Positions 10,397 to 20,940 are shown, counted from the stretch's first letter. The stretch is 64,000 nt of DNA from Pseudomonadota bacterium (GCA_022563195.1 JADFNV010000010.1:1-64000), one strand, 5' to 3'. The notes: generated by a model from the sequence alone, not told the origin. A program made the numbers and translations.

Positions 10397-11557
10397 ATGA
10401 GCAATAGCTTTTTGTTCACGTCAGAATCGGTATCCGAGGGCCACCCGGACAAAATGGCCGACCAGATATCTGACGCCGTGCTCGATGCGATTATCGAGCA
10501 GGACACCAAGGCGCGGGTCGCGTGCGAGACAATGATAAAGACCGGCATGGTTATTATCGCCGGTGAGATAACGACGACAGCTATGGTCGATTATGAGGAG
10601 ATCGTTCGTAATACGGTGATCGATATCGGCTATGCCAATGCCGAAATGGGATTCGATGGCGCTACCTGTGCGGTACTCAATGCTATCGGCAAGCAATCTC
10701 CCGACATCGCTCAGGGTGTCGACCGTGACTCCGAGAAACAGCAGGGCGCCGGAGACCAGGGCTTGATGTTCGGCTATGCGACGAACGAAACAGACGTTCT
10801 GATGCCGGCTCCGATCACTTTTGCACACCGCCTCGTGCGCCGCCAGGCAGAAGTTCGCAAAAATGGCACGCTATCCTGGTTGCGACCGGATGCGAAAAGC
10901 CAGGTAACGTTTGCCTATAAAGACGGCAAACCGGTCGCGATCGATGCCGTGGTGCTATCGTCACAGCATCATGCCGACGTCAGCATGTCCGATCTCCGCG
11001 AAGGCATCATGGAGGAAATCATCAAGCCCGTGCTGCCGGCCAAGTGGATCAGCAAGGACACGAAATACCACATTAACCCGACAGGGCGGTTCGAGATTGG
11101 CGGCCCTATGGGTGATTGTGGCCTCACAGGCCGCAAGATCATCGTCGACACCTATGGCGGTTCCGCACGGCACGGCGGCGGCGCATTCTCAGGCAAGGAT
11201 CCGTCCAAGGTCGATCGCTCGGCCGCCTATGCAAGTCGTTATGTTGCCAAGAACATCGTCGCTGCAGGCCTGGCTGATCGTTGCGAGATCCAGGTTTCAT
11301 ACGCCATTGGCGTTGCCGAACCGACATCGATCAGTGTACAGACCTTCGGTACTGGCAAGGTGTCCGATGACAGGCTGATCGTCTTGATTCGCGACAACTT
11401 TGATCTGACCCCGTACGGAATTCTACAGATGCTCGACTTACTTCGGCCAATTTACAAAGCGACAGCCGCGTACGGGCATTTTGGGCGCGAAGACATTGAT
11501 CTGAGCTGGGAAAAAACAGACATGGCCGAGGCCTTGCGCGGCGACGCCGCGGCTTGA
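10397..11557 (+). CDS. metK: S-adenosylmethionine synthetase
   Basis: Makes S-adenosylmethionine from methionine and ATP. The 386-residue length is standard, with the N-terminal [24 protein letters not shown], the ATP-site hexapeptide region [12 protein letters not shown], and the phosphate loop [19 protein letters not shown]. It is followed after 24 bp by ahcY, so SAM synthesis and hydrolysis of its by-product S-adenosylhomocysteine are made from one transcript. The gap between them is too short for the SAH riboswitch that precedes ahcY in some proteobacteria. Confidence 0.97.
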   Translation: MSNSFLFTSESVSEGHPDKMADQISDAVLDAIIEQDTKARVACETMIKTGMVIIAGEITTTAMVDYEEIVRNTVIDIGYANAEMGFDGATCAVLNAIGKQSPDIAQGVDRDSEKQQGAGDQGLMFGYATNETDVLMPAPITFAHRLVRRQAEVRKNGTLSWLRPDAKSQVTFAYKDGKPVAIDAVVLSSQHHADVSMSDLREGIMEEIIKPVLPAKWISKDTKYHINPTGRFEIGGPMGDCGLTGRKIIVDTYGGSARHGGGAFSGKDPSKVDRSAAYASRYVAKNIVAAGLADRCEIQVSYAIGVAEPTSISVQTFGTGKVSDDRLIVLIRDNFDLTPYGILQMLDLLRPIYKATAAYGHFGREDIDLSWEKTDMAEALRGDAAA

Positions 11558-11581
11558 ATTGAACACAAACAGGAGAACCGC

Positions 11582-12895
11582 ATGAGCAGCGAAGCCGTTG
11601 CCCTTCAGACAAGCGACTACAAAGTCGCCGATATCTCGCTCGCCGAGTGGGGGCGCAAGGAAATCGCGATCGCCGAAACCGAGATGCCCGGTCTCATGGC
11701 GTTGCGCAAGGAACATGCCGGGCAGTCGCCGCTCGAGGGCGTGCGCCTGGTCGGCTGCCTGCATATGACAATTCAGACGGCCGTGTTGATTCAGACGCTC
11801 AAGGCGCTCGGCGCCGACATTCGCTGGTCGTCATGCAATATCTTTTCGACGCAGGATCATGCCGCCGCTGCGATTGCGGAGTCTGGCGTACCTGTTTTCG
11901 CCTGGAAAGGTGAAACCGAAGAGGAATACTGGTGGTGCGTCGAACAAACCATCAATGGTCCGGACGGCTGGACACCCAATATGATTCTTGATGACGGCGG
12001 CGACCTGACGCTCATCATGCACGACAAGTATCCGCAATTGATGGAAGATGTCCGCGGTCTGTCGGAGGAAACGACGACCGGCGTCAAGCGACTGTACGAC
12101 ATGATGAAGGACGGCTCACTGCGGTGTCCTGCATTCAATGTCAACGATTCGGTAACCAAGTCGAAATTCGACAACCTGTATGGTTGCCGTGAGTCGCTCG
12201 TCGACGGAATCAAGCGCGCGACCGATGTCATGATCGCTGGCAAGGTCGTCATCGTCTGCGGCTATGGTGATGTCGGCAAAGGCTGCGCACAGTCGCTCAA
12301 AGGTCTGGGCGCGACCGTCTGGGTCACCGAGATCGACCCGATTTGCGCATTGCAGGCCGCAATGGAAGGTTATCGAGTCGTCAGGTTTGACGAGGTCTGC
12401 GACCAGGCCGATATCGTTGTCACCGCGACTGGCAACTACCATGTCGTCACCGGTCCGCAGATGGAGCGCATGAAAGATCAGGCTATCGTCTGCAACATCG
12501 GCCACTTCGATAACGAGATTGATGTCGAATACCTGAAGCAGTACGAGTGGGAGAACATCAAGCCCCAGGTCGATCACATTATCTTTCCCGACGGCAAGCG
12601 CATTATCCTGCTCGCCGAAGGCCGACTCGTAAATCTTGGCTGCGCAACCGGGCATCCGAGCTTTGTCATGTCCAATTCGTTCACGAACCAGGTACTCGCG
12701 CAGATCGAGCTATGGCAGAATCAAGGCAAGTACGAGAACGAAGTCTACGTGTTACCGAAGTACCTGGACGAGAAGGTCGCGCATTTGCACCTCGACCGAA
12801 TCGGCGTCAAGCTCACAGAATTAACCGACCAGCAGGCTGAATATATCGGCGTCGCAAAACAGGGACCGTTCAAGCCCGAGCACTACAGGTATTAG
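11582..12895 (+). CDS. ahcY: Adenosylhomocysteinase
   Basis: Hydrolyses S-adenosylhomocysteine to adenosine and homocysteine, relieving product inhibition of methyltransferases. The 437-residue protein has NAD-binding [21 protein letters not shown], the substrate-site [31 protein letters not shown] and the C-terminal signature ending KPEHYRY. The ribosome site AGGAGAA lies seven bases before ATG. It sits between metK and cpdA in a plus-strand operon with only 2 bp before the next start codon. Confidence 0.97.
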   Translation: MSSEAVALQTSDYKVADISLAEWGRKEIAIAETEMPGLMALRKEHAGQSPLEGVRLVGCLHMTIQTAVLIQTLKALGADIRWSSCNIFSTQDHAAAAIAESGVPVFAWKGETEEEYWWCVEQTINGPDGWTPNMILDDGGDLTLIMHDKYPQLMEDVRGLSEETTTGVKRLYDMMKDGSLRCPAFNVNDSVTKSKFDNLYGCRESLVDGIKRATDVMIAGKVVIVCGYGDVGKGCAQSLKGLGATVWVTEIDPICALQAAMEGYRVVRFDEVCDQADIVVTATGNYHVVTGPQMERMKDQAIVCNIGHFDNEIDVEYLKQYEWENIKPQVDHIIFPDGKRIILLAEGRLVNLGCATGHPSFVMSNSFTNQVLAQIELWQNQGKYENEVYVLPKYLDEKVAHLHLDRIGVKLTELTDQQAEYIGVAKQGPFKPEHYRY

Positions 12896-12897
12896 AA

Positions 12898-13650
12898 TTG
12901 CTTCGGGTTCTGCACTTAACGGACCCGCACCTGTTCGCCGATCCAGGCGGCGATTTTCGCGACACAGTGACTTATGAATCGCTGTCTTCGGTACTCGCAC
13001 ATTATCGCAACAGTGACTGGCGCGCCGATCTTGTCGTCGTGACCGGTGACCTGATCCAGGACGACAGCACGGGTGCCTACGAACAATTCCGTCATTTGCT
13101 CGGCGATCTCGAATTGCCCATCCACTGCTTACCAGGTAACCACGACGTTCGGTCGAAAATGCGCGAAACTCTTTCGGCCCCGCCTTTTTTTTACTGTAAC
13201 TCTGTCGAACACAGCAACTGGCTAATCGCTGGCATCGACAGTTGCGTCACCGGACAAGCCGGCGGCCTGGTATCTGCGCAGGAACTCGCGCGGCTCGATG
13301 GAATGATTGCAGACTCAGCGGCATCGCACATCATGATTTGCCTGCATCACCCTCCTGTCGCGGTTGGGAGCAAATGGCTCGATTCGGTCGGACTGGAGAA
13401 CGGCGACGAGTTTCTTGATCGGATTTCGGCAACGGGCGTCGTTCGACTCGTGGTTTTCGGTCACGTGCACCAACCCTACGATGACGTTCATGGCGGTATC
13501 CGGATCATCGGTACGCCGTCAACCTGCCGCCAGTTCGCACAAAAAAGCGACAAATTTGCCGTCGACGATAATCCGCCCGCATATCGCCGCATTGGCCTGC
13601 ATGCGGACGGCCACTTTGATTGCGAGCTGGTCTGGGTCGATCATGACTAG
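12898..13650 (+). CDS. cpdA: CpdA-like cyclic-nucleotide phosphodiesterase (calcineurin-like)
   Basis: A 250-residue metallophosphoesterase with the five family blocks in order: [30 protein letters not shown] and FGHVHQPY, which provide the two-metal site. Size and motifs match 3',5'-cAMP phosphodiesterase CpdA, which would lower cAMP in the cytosol, but related class III enzymes hydrolyse other nucleotides. Translation seems to begin at TTG 12898, two bases after the ahcY stop, with no in-frame ATG nearby; this looks like translational coupling. Its 3' end overlaps the hemL start. Confidence 0.8.
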   Translation: MLRVLHLTDPHLFADPGGDFRDTVTYESLSSVLAHYRNSDWRADLVVVTGDLIQDDSTGAYEQFRHLLGDLELPIHCLPGNHDVRSKMRETLSAPPFFYCNSVEHSNWLIAGIDSCVTGQAGGLVSAQELARLDGMIADSAASHIMICLHHPPVAVGSKWLDSVGLENGDEFLDRISATGVVRLVVFGHVHQPYDDVHGGIRIIGTPSTCRQFAQKSDKFAVDDNPPAYRRIGLHADGHFDCELVWVDHD

Positions 13651-14920
13651 CATGAGCCTCTTTGAAAACGCACGACGGGTCATTGCTGGTGGTGTCAATT
13701 CACCGGTACGCGCTTTTGCGGGCGTTGGTGGCGAACCCATCTTTATCGCAAGTGCCGAAGGGGCGTGGCTTGTCGCCGAAAATGGACGGCGTTACATTGA
13801 CTACATCGGATCATGGGGCCCGATGATTCTAGGACACAGTCATCCGGCCGTCATCGATGCCGTTGTCAAAACCGTGCAGCACGGCCTTAGTTTCGGCGCA
13901 CCGTGCGTGCTCGAGACGCAAATCGCCGAAAAGATATGCGCACTGATGCCATCGATTGAACGAATACGCATGGTCAGTTCAGGAACCGAGGCGACGATGA
14001 GCGCGATTCGCCTCGCGCGCGGTCACACGGGTCGTGACAAAATTATCAAGTTCGAAGGCTGCTATCACGGCCACTCTGACTCATTGCTGATCAAGGCTGG
14101 CTCGGGCGCGCTGACATTAGGTGTGCCGAGTTCACCGGGCGTGCCAGCCGTACTCGCCGAACATACGATCACATTGTCTTTCAACGACGCAGACGCCGTC
14201 TGTAAGGCATTCTCCGAACTCGGCGGTAGTATTGCTTGCGCCATTGTTGAGCCGATCGCGGGCAATATGAATATGGTCCCGCCCGAGGACGGATTCCTCG
14301 ATACTTTGCGAGATCAGTGCACGGCGTCCGGCGCAATACTGATATTCGACGAGGTCATGACGGGATTCCGTGTCGCCAAGGGTGGTGCACAAGCGCTATT
14401 TAATATCGAGCCGGACTTAACGACATTGGGCAAGATTATCGGCGGCGGAATGCCTGTCGCAGCATTCGGTGGGCGGGCAGACATCATGGCCAGCATCGCA
14501 CCCGACGGGCCTGTATACCAGGCCGGCACACTGTCGGGTAACCCTGTCGCAATGGCCGCAGGACTCGCGACCCTGGAGCAAATTGACGCACCGGGTTTTT
14601 ACGAATCCCTCGGCGATCGAACACAAGAGCTCGCGCAAGGGCTGGCGGCTGCAGCGCAAGACGCCGGCATTCCGCTGGCGGTAGAACACGCTGGCGGCAT
14701 GTTCGGTTTCGTCTTCACGAGCGGCGGACCCGTGCGCAGTCTTACGCAGATTGCGAGTGCGGACATCAATCGATTCAAGGCGTTTTTTCACGGCATGCTT
14801 GCCGAAAGTGTGTACCTTGCGCCTTCGGCATTCGAGGCAGGCTTTGTTTCGGCCGCACACGGTGACAGGGAGATCAGCAAGACGCTAGCGGCCGCGGCCA
14901 AAGTGTTTGCGACTCTGTAA
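13643..14920 (+). CDS. hemL: Glutamate-1-semialdehyde 2,1-aminomutase
   Basis: PLP-dependent enzyme that converts glutamate-1-semialdehyde to 5-aminolevulinate, the committed tetrapyrrole precursor in the C5 pathway. The PLP lysine is in [18 protein letters not shown]; other landmarks are [34 protein letters not shown] and FDEVMTGFR. The start is ATG 13643, overlapping the cpdA stop by 8 bp, or ATG 13652 three codons later; longer readings run through cpdA and are rejected. The predicted length is 425 residues, normal for the family. Confidence 0.95.
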   Translation: MTSMSLFENARRVIAGGVNSPVRAFAGVGGEPIFIASAEGAWLVAENGRRYIDYIGSWGPMILGHSHPAVIDAVVKTVQHGLSFGAPCVLETQIAEKICALMPSIERIRMVSSGTEATMSAIRLARGHTGRDKIIKFEGCYHGHSDSLLIKAGSGALTLGVPSSPGVPAVLAEHTITLSFNDADAVCKAFSELGGSIACAIVEPIAGNMNMVPPEDGFLDTLRDQCTASGAILIFDEVMTGFRVAKGGAQALFNIEPDLTTLGKIIGGGMPVAAFGGRADIMASIAPDGPVYQAGTLSGNPVAMAAGLATLEQIDAPGFYESLGDRTQELAQGLAAAAQDAGIPLAVEHAGGMFGFVFTSGGPVRSLTQIASADINRFKAFFHGMLAESVYLAPSAFEAGFVSAAHGDREISKTLAAAAKVFATL

Positions 14921-14955
14921 GGCCCCGCCGTATTTCAGGACCGCGTGGCGGGATC

Positions 14956-15525
14956 CTACATATCCTTATTCAGCAAGTCGCGCACAATCTGCAAGCGTTC
15001 GACAGGATCACCCTTTTCAAGACATTGCTGTTTTTTTTCGAGCGCAATCGGCAGAATTTCCACAAATCGGGCAGAAACCCAACCTGCATCGTCGTAATGG
15101 CTTTCGAGCGATTCGTAAAGCCGACCCAGATCATCAAGCACGCCTGCCAGAATTTCTGCCATCACACGATACTCGTCGGGCAACGGCATCGTCGGCTCAT
15201 CTGGCAAGACTTCAACCTCGCCGATGCTGAGCCCATTTGCCTGCTGATGACTTGATGTCAGTCGAAACCTGCGCTCACCGACCGCCGTAACGCCAAGGAG
15301 TCCGTCGCTTCCCTGGTACCAATCGGTTATACGCGCGAGTGTTCCCATACTGTAGGTCGTCGCAGAACCGGTCTCACCACCTTCGCGGATTAATAAGACG
15401 CCAAAAGAAGATTCATTCCTCAGACAGCTGCTGATCAAGTCCAGGTAACGTGGCTCAAAAATCCGCAGCGGCAACGGGCCGCCCGGAAACAACACGGTAC
15501 TTAAAGGAAACAGCGGAACTTGCAC
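14956..15525 (-). CDS. LON N-terminal (substrate-binding) domain protein
   Basis: A 189-residue protein starting MQVPLFPLSTVLFPGGPLPLRIFEPRY, the characteristic opening of the Lon substrate-binding domain, with GVLLIREGGETG and GTLARITDWYQ following. It has no ATPase or protease domain, so it is a stand-alone LON-domain protein, widespread in proteobacteria, whose role is unknown; binding of unfolded peptides is a reasonable guess. It is 52 bp downstream of mpl on the same strand and convergent with hemL. Confidence 0.85.
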   Translation of the reverse strand: MQVPLFPLSTVLFPGGPLPLRIFEPRYLDLISSCLRNESSFGVLLIREGGETGSATTYSMGTLARITDWYQGSDGLLGVTAVGERRFRLTSSHQQANGLSIGEVEVLPDEPTMPLPDEYRVMAEILAGVLDDLGRLYESLESHYDDAGWVSARFVEILPIALEKKQQCLEKGDPVERLQIVRDLLNKDM

Positions 15526-15577
15526 GACCCGCCCTTCGTCACTGCATCAAACTCTAAGTATAGACGTGCAATGCCGT

Positions 15578-16954
15578 TCAGCTACGCGTACGCTGCAATA
15601 CTGCGGTCAATGTCTGGCGGGCAGCCCCAAAACCACCGTTGCTCATGAAAATCACCTGGTCACCGGAAAGCACTTTGCGCGCCATATCCGTCACGAGCTT
15701 GTCGTAATCATCGAATGAGCGTAGCCGGTCTTCCAAAGGCGCCAGGGACGCTGCGAAGCCCTCATCCATATCGGGCGGTTGGTACATCCACACAACATCT
15801 GCACCCTCAAGCGACGCTGCCAGCGCGGCATTGTGCACTCCGAGCTTCATCGTATTGGAGCGAGGATCGATTGCGACGACGATGCGTTGCCCAGGGTAGC
15901 GCCGTTTCATCGCTGCGACTGTACGGCGAATTGCGGTCGGATGATGGGCGAAGTCATCGTAGATCGCGATATCGCCCACTGTCGCGGTACGCTCCATTCG
16001 CCGCTTGACGCCTTCGAAGCGTGACATTGCATCTAACGCTTGCTGCAATGACACACCGGCCGATGTCGCAGCAGCAATTGCGGCCAGCGCATTTTCCAGG
16101 TTGTGTCGACCGCCTAGTTTCCAGCGAGCTTCGCCTGACTCCCCTGCCGGGTTCCGAACGCTGATGCGCCGTTCAGCTGCATCCAAAAACCTTGCCCTCC
16201 ACTGGGCCGTATTGTCGAGCGCAAATGTCTCAACCGGCGTCCAACAACCCATTTCGATGACCTTGAGTAGATTTTCGTCCAGCGAATTCATGATGATACG
16301 GCCGCTGCCTGGCACGGTGCGCAACATCTGATGAAATTGCCATAAAATTGCGTCGACATTTTCGAAGATATCAGCGTGATCATACTCAAGGTTGTTCAGC
16401 ACGAGCGTATTTGGACTGTAGTGAACAAACTTGGCACGCTTGTCAAAAAATGCCGTGTCGTATTCGTCGGCCTCGACAACAAAAAATCTGGAATCCCCGA
16501 AGCTTGCCGAAACACCGAAGTTGGACGGAATTCCCCCGATCAGGAATCCCGGGGCGAGACCTGCGTCGTGCAGTATCCACGCCAGCATGCTCGCTGTTGT
16601 TGTCTTGCCGTGAGTACCAGCGACAGCCAGTACATGTCGGTCGTGCAGCACATGATCGGCAAGCCAGCGCGGACCTGATGTATACGGCAGGCCACGGTCG
16701 AGCATAGACTCGATGACTTCCATGCCGCGACTCATGACATTGCCTACAACGACGCAGTCCGGATTGATGTCGAGCTGTGCGGCATCAAATCCCTCGTGAA
16801 TCTCGACGCCCAGGTCCTTGAGCTGCGTACTCATCGGCGGATAAACGTCACCGTCACAACCCGTGACTTTGAAGCCGGCTGCTCTGGCGAGCGCAGCCAC
16901 ACCGCCCATGAATGTCCCACAAATTCCGAGTATGTGTATGTGCATGCGACTCAT
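15578..16954 (-). CDS. mpl: UDP-N-acetylmuramate:L-Ala-gamma-D-Glu-meso-DAP ligase
   Basis: Mpl re-attaches the recycled murein tripeptide to UDP-MurNAc in the cytosol. The protein begins MSRMHIHILGICGTFMGGVAALARAAG and has the ATP loop AVAGTHGKTTTASMLAW, the HDHADIFE-like block LEYDHADIFENVDAI and YDDFAHHPTAIRRT. The start at 16954 makes 458 residues, the family norm; its ATG shares one base with the stop codon of the upstream membrane-protein gene (TGATG), implying coupled translation. Longer in-frame starts would read through that gene. Confidence 0.94.
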   Translation of the reverse strand: MSRMHIHILGICGTFMGGVAALARAAGFKVTGCDGDVYPPMSTQLKDLGVEIHEGFDAAQLDINPDCVVVGNVMSRGMEVIESMLDRGLPYTSGPRWLADHVLHDRHVLAVAGTHGKTTTASMLAWILHDAGLAPGFLIGGIPSNFGVSASFGDSRFFVVEADEYDTAFFDKRAKFVHYSPNTLVLNNLEYDHADIFENVDAILWQFHQMLRTVPGSGRIIMNSLDENLLKVIEMGCWTPVETFALDNTAQWRARFLDAAERRISVRNPAGESGEARWKLGGRHNLENALAAIAAATSAGVSLQQALDAMSRFEGVKRRMERTATVGDIAIYDDFAHHPTAIRRTVAAMKRRYPGQRIVVAIDPRSNTMKLGVHNAALAASLEGADVVWMYQPPDMDEGFAASLAPLEDRLRSFDDYDKLVTDMARKVLSGDQVIFMSNGGFGAARQTLTAVLQRTRS

Positions 16955-17496
16955 CAGGGCACAGACGCTACAAGCGAGTTGATGAAATATTGCAAGCCGA
17001 AGACTGTTACAGCCAACAATATGCCGACATACCAGTGACGATCGATTGCGCTGGCAATGATATGCCCTTCGACGGGTATGGACCAGAACAGGATCAGGGT
17101 TGCAATCAGGCCCGCCCATCCCTCGCCGATAAACGGCGTCAGCAATACGTACTCAACGACGAATACCAATGTGATCAGGGCGCCGCAACCGATTACCGCC
17201 GAGATCGTCTGCAACAACCGGTCTGGCTGGCCGGCAAGAACGACGAGTCCCGCGTAGCAAAGAATACCGACCATGCCGCTGAATATGCCCAGAAAAAATT
17301 CCGATTCGTCGAAGCGATCGATGAACGCGAGCATAGCCAGTGCGGAAAACAGCCACAGTGCAATATTCATGATCAACATTACGACTGAACGCGGAATGTG
17401 TTGCGGTCCTTTGCGCAGCAATGTGATGTCAAACAATGTTTTGAGAAGTGGCAGCAATTCTGGGTGCGCTGTCGACCAATCGGAAGTGGCAATCAT
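16954..17496 (-). CDS. Four- to five-helix membrane protein of unknown function, coupled to mpl
   Basis: A 180-residue protein with a short cytosolic N-terminus (about residues 1-35) and hydrophobic segments at roughly 37-58, 68-90, 95-120, 125-145 and 153-175. I do not recognise the family with certainty; it resembles small Yip1-like bacterial membrane proteins. Its stop codon overlaps the mpl start codon by one base, so a role tied to peptidoglycan recycling or envelope homeostasis is possible but only inferred. The ATG at 17496 lies on the opposite strand and near the rnd start region, so a short divergent control region of about 80 bp serves both. Confidence 0.7.
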   Translation of the reverse strand: MIATSDWSTAHPELLPLLKTLFDITLLRKGPQHIPRSVVMLIMNIALWLFSALAMLAFIDRFDESEFFLGIFSGMVGILCYAGLVVLAGQPDRLLQTISAVIGCGALITLVFVVEYVLLTPFIGEGWAGLIATLILFWSIPVEGHIIASAIDRHWYVGILLAVTVFGLQYFINSLVASVP

Positions 17497-17573
17497 CGCA
17501 TGTTAACCTTCGGATCCGAAACCAGAACTCCATCAAGATGATATTGATGGGTTCGGAGCCACCCCTCGAACCG

Positions 17574-18647
17574 ATGTCTGCATATACCCTAGTCGAACGA
17601 CCTAACACGATAAGCGCTGATCTGAACCGCCATGACTGTATCGGTGTTGATACAGAATTCATGCGTGAGAAGACTTTTTTCGCTGAATTGTGTCTCATCC
17701 AGATCGCAACAAATGACGATATTTACTGCATCGACCCACTCGCAAGCGACGCCATGCGTTCTTTTTGGGAGAGCGCAACGGACAGAATCTGGGTCGTACA
17801 TTCGGCGCGTCAGGATATTGAGGTCGTTTACCAGACCTCACAGCTCATGCCGAAACGCATATTCGACACACAGATCGCGGCGGGCCTTCTTGGCTACGCA
17901 CCGCAGCTTGGGTATGCCAACCTCGCCAGTGAGCTGTTTGGCGTTGAAATCGCCAAGTCACACACGCGCGCGGACTGGTCGAAGCGTCCGTTAACCGACG
18001 CATTGCTGCAATACGCGGCCGAAGACGTTGAATACTTGTTACCGGCTTACAATGCTCTCGCGGAAAGGCTGGACCGACAAAGCCGACTCGCCTGGGCCGA
18101 AGAGGATTCGGCACGATTGCTCAGCCCGGATCTTTATGACATCGATCCGCGTCTGGCCATAGATCGACTTAAAGGCGCAAGAAACCTGCGTGGTCAGCGC
18201 AGGTCCGCGGCGGCTGGCCTCGCCACTTGGCGCGAATCGCAGGCCTTGCGATCAAATTGCCCGCGGCAATGGGTCGCCAGGGATTCTGTACTGATTGATC
18301 TTGCTTTCAAGCTGCCAGCGAGTATAGAAGAACTGCAGGCTATAGAGGGCCTTGCGCCCGGACTCATCCGTCGTGCCGGCAAGACCATCATCGAAATCAT
18401 TGCCCTGTCCGATGCCGATGATGACCATTATAAGCCACCCGCTGTACCGGACGAGGCACAAAAAGTACTGCTGAAGAAAATGCAAAATCATGTTGCCGAA
18501 TGCGCAGCTGACCTCGGCCTCGCGGCCGAGACCCTTGCCTCAAAAAAAGATCTGTCCGGCGTGATCATGAGCGGTGCTCAAGACTCGCGATTGCTCAACG
18601 GCTGGCGTCACGAGGTAATCGGAGAGCAAATCTTAAAATTGTTGTAG
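17574..18647 (+). CDS. rnd: Ribonuclease D
   Basis: 3'-5' exoribonuclease that trims tRNA and other stable RNA 3' ends. The DEDDy residues are visible: Asp and Glu in GVDTEFMRE, Asp in VHSARQDIEV, and Tyr/Asp in YAAEDVEYL. An HRDC RNA-binding domain follows (around residues 205-285). Several in-frame starts exist upstream (17448, 17538, 17547); ATG 17574 is chosen because the product then begins MSAYTLVERP, aligning with known RNase D N-termini, and gives 357 residues. The start is the uncertain part, the identity is not. Confidence 0.9.
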   Translation: MSAYTLVERPNTISADLNRHDCIGVDTEFMREKTFFAELCLIQIATNDDIYCIDPLASDAMRSFWESATDRIWVVHSARQDIEVVYQTSQLMPKRIFDTQIAAGLLGYAPQLGYANLASELFGVEIAKSHTRADWSKRPLTDALLQYAAEDVEYLLPAYNALAERLDRQSRLAWAEEDSARLLSPDLYDIDPRLAIDRLKGARNLRGQRRSAAAGLATWRESQALRSNCPRQWVARDSVLIDLAFKLPASIEELQAIEGLAPGLIRRAGKTIIEIIALSDADDDHYKPPAVPDEAQKVLLKKMQNHVAECAADLGLAAETLASKKDLSGVIMSGAQDSRLLNGWRHEVIGEQILKLL

Positions 18648-18693
18648 GAGGACGAGTACGTTCGACCGCGCTCGGGGGTCTTGGTCCGAAACG

Positions 18694-19335
18694 TCAGCCC
18701 ACTGCTTCGAGCATGCGCTCATACACAGCATCGATTGAACCCTCAGCATCAATGGTCTTCAATCGCTTGCGCCGCGCGTAGAACTCGACAAGCGGTTCCG
18801 TCTGTTGCCGATACACCTCGAGACGATTGCGGATAACCTTCTCATTGTCATCCTCGCGCTGAATCAGTTCGCCACCTGCGTCGGTACACTCATCGAGCTC
18901 TGCTTGCGTTGAGAAATAGATATTGAGCAACTTACCTGTCAGCGAACAGGTCCTGCGTCCCGTGAGGCGTTTCATCAACACCTCAGAATCGATGTCCATG
19001 AGTATGGCCGCATCGAGAGGCGTGCCGAGCTGATCCAGAAGCTCTTCGAGATCGAGTGCCTGCTGCTCCGTGCGTGGAAAGCCGTCCAGTATGAATCCCT
19101 CGCCTGCGTCCGGCTGAGAGAGTCGCTCGCTGATGATGCCGAGCATGATGTCGTCTGACACCAGGTTTCCGGCTTCCATTATCGATTTGGCCTGCTGGCC
19201 GAATCGAGTGCCGGCCGCGACCGCCTCGCGCAGCATGTCTCCCGTCGAGATCTGCGGAATATTCCTGTCAGCCATTAATCTTTTGGCCTGCGTGCCCTTA
19301 CCGGATCCGGGCGCGCCGAATAAAACAATGCGCAT
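18694..19335 (-). CDS. adk: Adenylate kinase
   Basis: Interconverts ATP, ADP and AMP. The P-loop GAPGSGKGTQAKRL, AMP site STGDMLREAVAAGT and FILDGFPRT are present; 213 residues is the long (LID-containing) bacterial form. The LID begins RRTCSLTGKLLN and has ECTDAGGELIQRED, so the second Cys of each expected pair is Thr or Ala and the four-Cys zinc site is not intact. A perfect 30-nt palindrome ends 18 bp upstream of the start codon. Convergent with rnd. Confidence 0.95.
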   Translation of the reverse strand: MRIVLFGAPGSGKGTQAKRLMADRNIPQISTGDMLREAVAAGTRFGQQAKSIMEAGNLVSDDIMLGIISERLSQPDAGEGFILDGFPRTEQQALDLEELLDQLGTPLDAAILMDIDSEVLMKRLTGRRTCSLTGKLLNIYFSTQAELDECTDAGGELIQREDDNEKVIRNRLEVYRQQTEPLVEFYARRKRLKTIDAEGSIDAVYERMLEAVG

Positions 19336-19352
19336 GAATTCGTTCTCTTTTT

Positions 19353-19382
19353 AGCCCGGACTATTCATGAATAGTCCGGGCT
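19353..19382. repeat. Perfect 30-nt palindrome (REP-like)
   Basis: The left arm AGCCCGGACTATTCA (19353-19367) is followed directly by its exact reverse complement. It stands just upstream of the adk start and 148 bp before pfp. Seventeen bases of it recur at 58498-58514. It could fold in RNA of either strand; a poly-T is not present on the pfp side, while on the minus strand it is followed by an A-rich stretch, so it is not a typical terminator for either gene. Confidence 0.85.
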
Positions 19383-19530
19383 TGTCACCAATAGTACCGG
19401 CCGCCGCCACTGGATGGCTGGCGAGGTACGCTACCACAGGTCGATCGGCCAGGCGGCATTTGCCGATGATCAATGACGGCGTTTCCGCTATGCTCACCCG
19501 CTTTGAACGATACGCCGGAGAACAAGAATC

Positions 19531-20793
19531 ATGTCGGCAATGAACGCATTCTATGCCCAGTCCGGTGGCGTAACGGCCGTCATCAATGCAACGGCCTGCG
19601 GCGTCATCGAAACCGCAAGGAAAAATCGCAACAAAATCGCCAATGTTTACGCGGGTCGCAATGGCATCATCGGCGCACTGACAGAAGACATGATTGACAC
19701 CAACAAGGAGTCGGCGCGAACGATCGCTGCCCTCAAACATACTCCTGGTGGCGCGTTCGGATCCGCACGCTACAAGCTCAAGAGCCTCGAAGACAATCGA
19801 GCTGAGTACGAGCGCCTGATTGAGGTCTTCAAGGCCCATGACATCGGTTACTTTTTCTACAACGGTGGCAACGACTCGATGGACACGGCTCTCAAGGTGT
19901 CAATGGTCAGTAAGCGAATGGGATACCCGGTCATCTGCCTTGGCATTCCAAAGACGGTGGACAACGATTTGCCGGTCACCGACAACTGTCCGGGCTTCGG
20001 TTCGGTTGCGAAATACGTTGCGATATCGACGATGGAGGCAGCACTCGACGTGCTGTCCATGGCCAAGACGTCAACCAAGGTCTTCGTGCTCGAAGTCATG
20101 GGCCGACATGCCGGCTGGATCGCTGCCGCAGGCGGACTTGCCGGCAACAAACCGGAGGATGCGCCACACATCATCCTGTTCCCCGAGATACCGTTCAGGA
20201 AACGAGCATTTCTCAAACGTGTTCGCGAATGCGTCAATCAATACGGCTATTGCGTGATCGTTGTCAGCGAAGGTGCTCGCTACGCCAACGGTAAATTTCT
20301 GGCCGAAGCCGGCACACGAGATGCATTCGGCCATTCCCAGCTCGGCGGTGTTGCACCCGTCGTCGCAAACATGGTACGCGACAAGCTCGGTTACAAGTAC
20401 CACTATGCTGTCGCCGATTATTTGCAGCGCTCGGCACGGCACATCGCCTCCGCTGTCGACGTCGATCAGGCCTATGCTGTCGGCCGCGCCGCCGTGCAAT
20501 TCGCGCTGCAGGGCAAGACGGCTGTCATGCCTGTCATCAAGCGTGTTTCGGACCAGCCGTATCGCTGGCGCATTGATGCGACACCGCTTGCGAAGATCGC
20601 CAACCGCGAAAAAATGCTGCCTCGCCGCTACATTTCCAAAGATGGCTTCTCAATTACAAAGGCCGCACGGCGGTACCTGTTGCCTCTCATTCGCGGTGAG
20701 GATTATCCTCCATATATCAAAGGCTTACCGAATTATGTACGCCTGAAAAACGCCTCCGTTACACGGCGGTTAAAGTCAAAATTTGTGGTATGA
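19531..20793 (+). CDS. pfp: Pyrophosphate-dependent 6-phosphofructokinase
   Basis: Reversibly phosphorylates fructose-6-phosphate with pyrophosphate. In ATP enzymes the phosphate-site motif reads GGDGS and PGTIDND; here it is GGNDS with Asp115, and PKTVDND with Lys141, the substitutions that specify PPi use. MGRHAGWIAAAGG carries the substrate-site residues. The 420-residue length fits the PPi-PFK group. It is followed by hppA after 147 bp, joining the two major PPi-using enzymes of the cell. PPi dependence is inferred from the motif residues. Confidence 0.9.
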   Translation: MSAMNAFYAQSGGVTAVINATACGVIETARKNRNKIANVYAGRNGIIGALTEDMIDTNKESARTIAALKHTPGGAFGSARYKLKSLEDNRAEYERLIEVFKAHDIGYFFYNGGNDSMDTALKVSMVSKRMGYPVICLGIPKTVDNDLPVTDNCPGFGSVAKYVAISTMEAALDVLSMAKTSTKVFVLEVMGRHAGWIAAAGGLAGNKPEDAPHIILFPEIPFRKRAFLKRVRECVNQYGYCVIVVSEGARYANGKFLAEAGTRDAFGHSQLGGVAPVVANMVRDKLGYKYHYAVADYLQRSARHIASAVDVDQAYAVGRAAVQFALQGKTAVMPVIKRVSDQPYRWRIDATPLAKIANREKMLPRRYISKDGFSITKAARRYLLPLIRGEDYPPYIKGLPNYVRLKNASVTRRLKSKFVV

Positions 20794-20940
20794 TGCGCCG
20801 CCGCTGCGCATGGGGCCCACCAATTGGGTCGGGGAGCTTGCGCAACGAATTCAAAATCGAGCGCAACCATCACTGTGACACTTAGTGCCACGATTGGCGA
20901 TTACGCTTGAGTCCTAATAATCGGGTCAGGAGATAATCTG

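Noticed and set aside
11558-11581. SAH riboswitch between metK and ahcY
   Set aside because: The gap is only 24 bp and contains little beyond the ribosome binding site.
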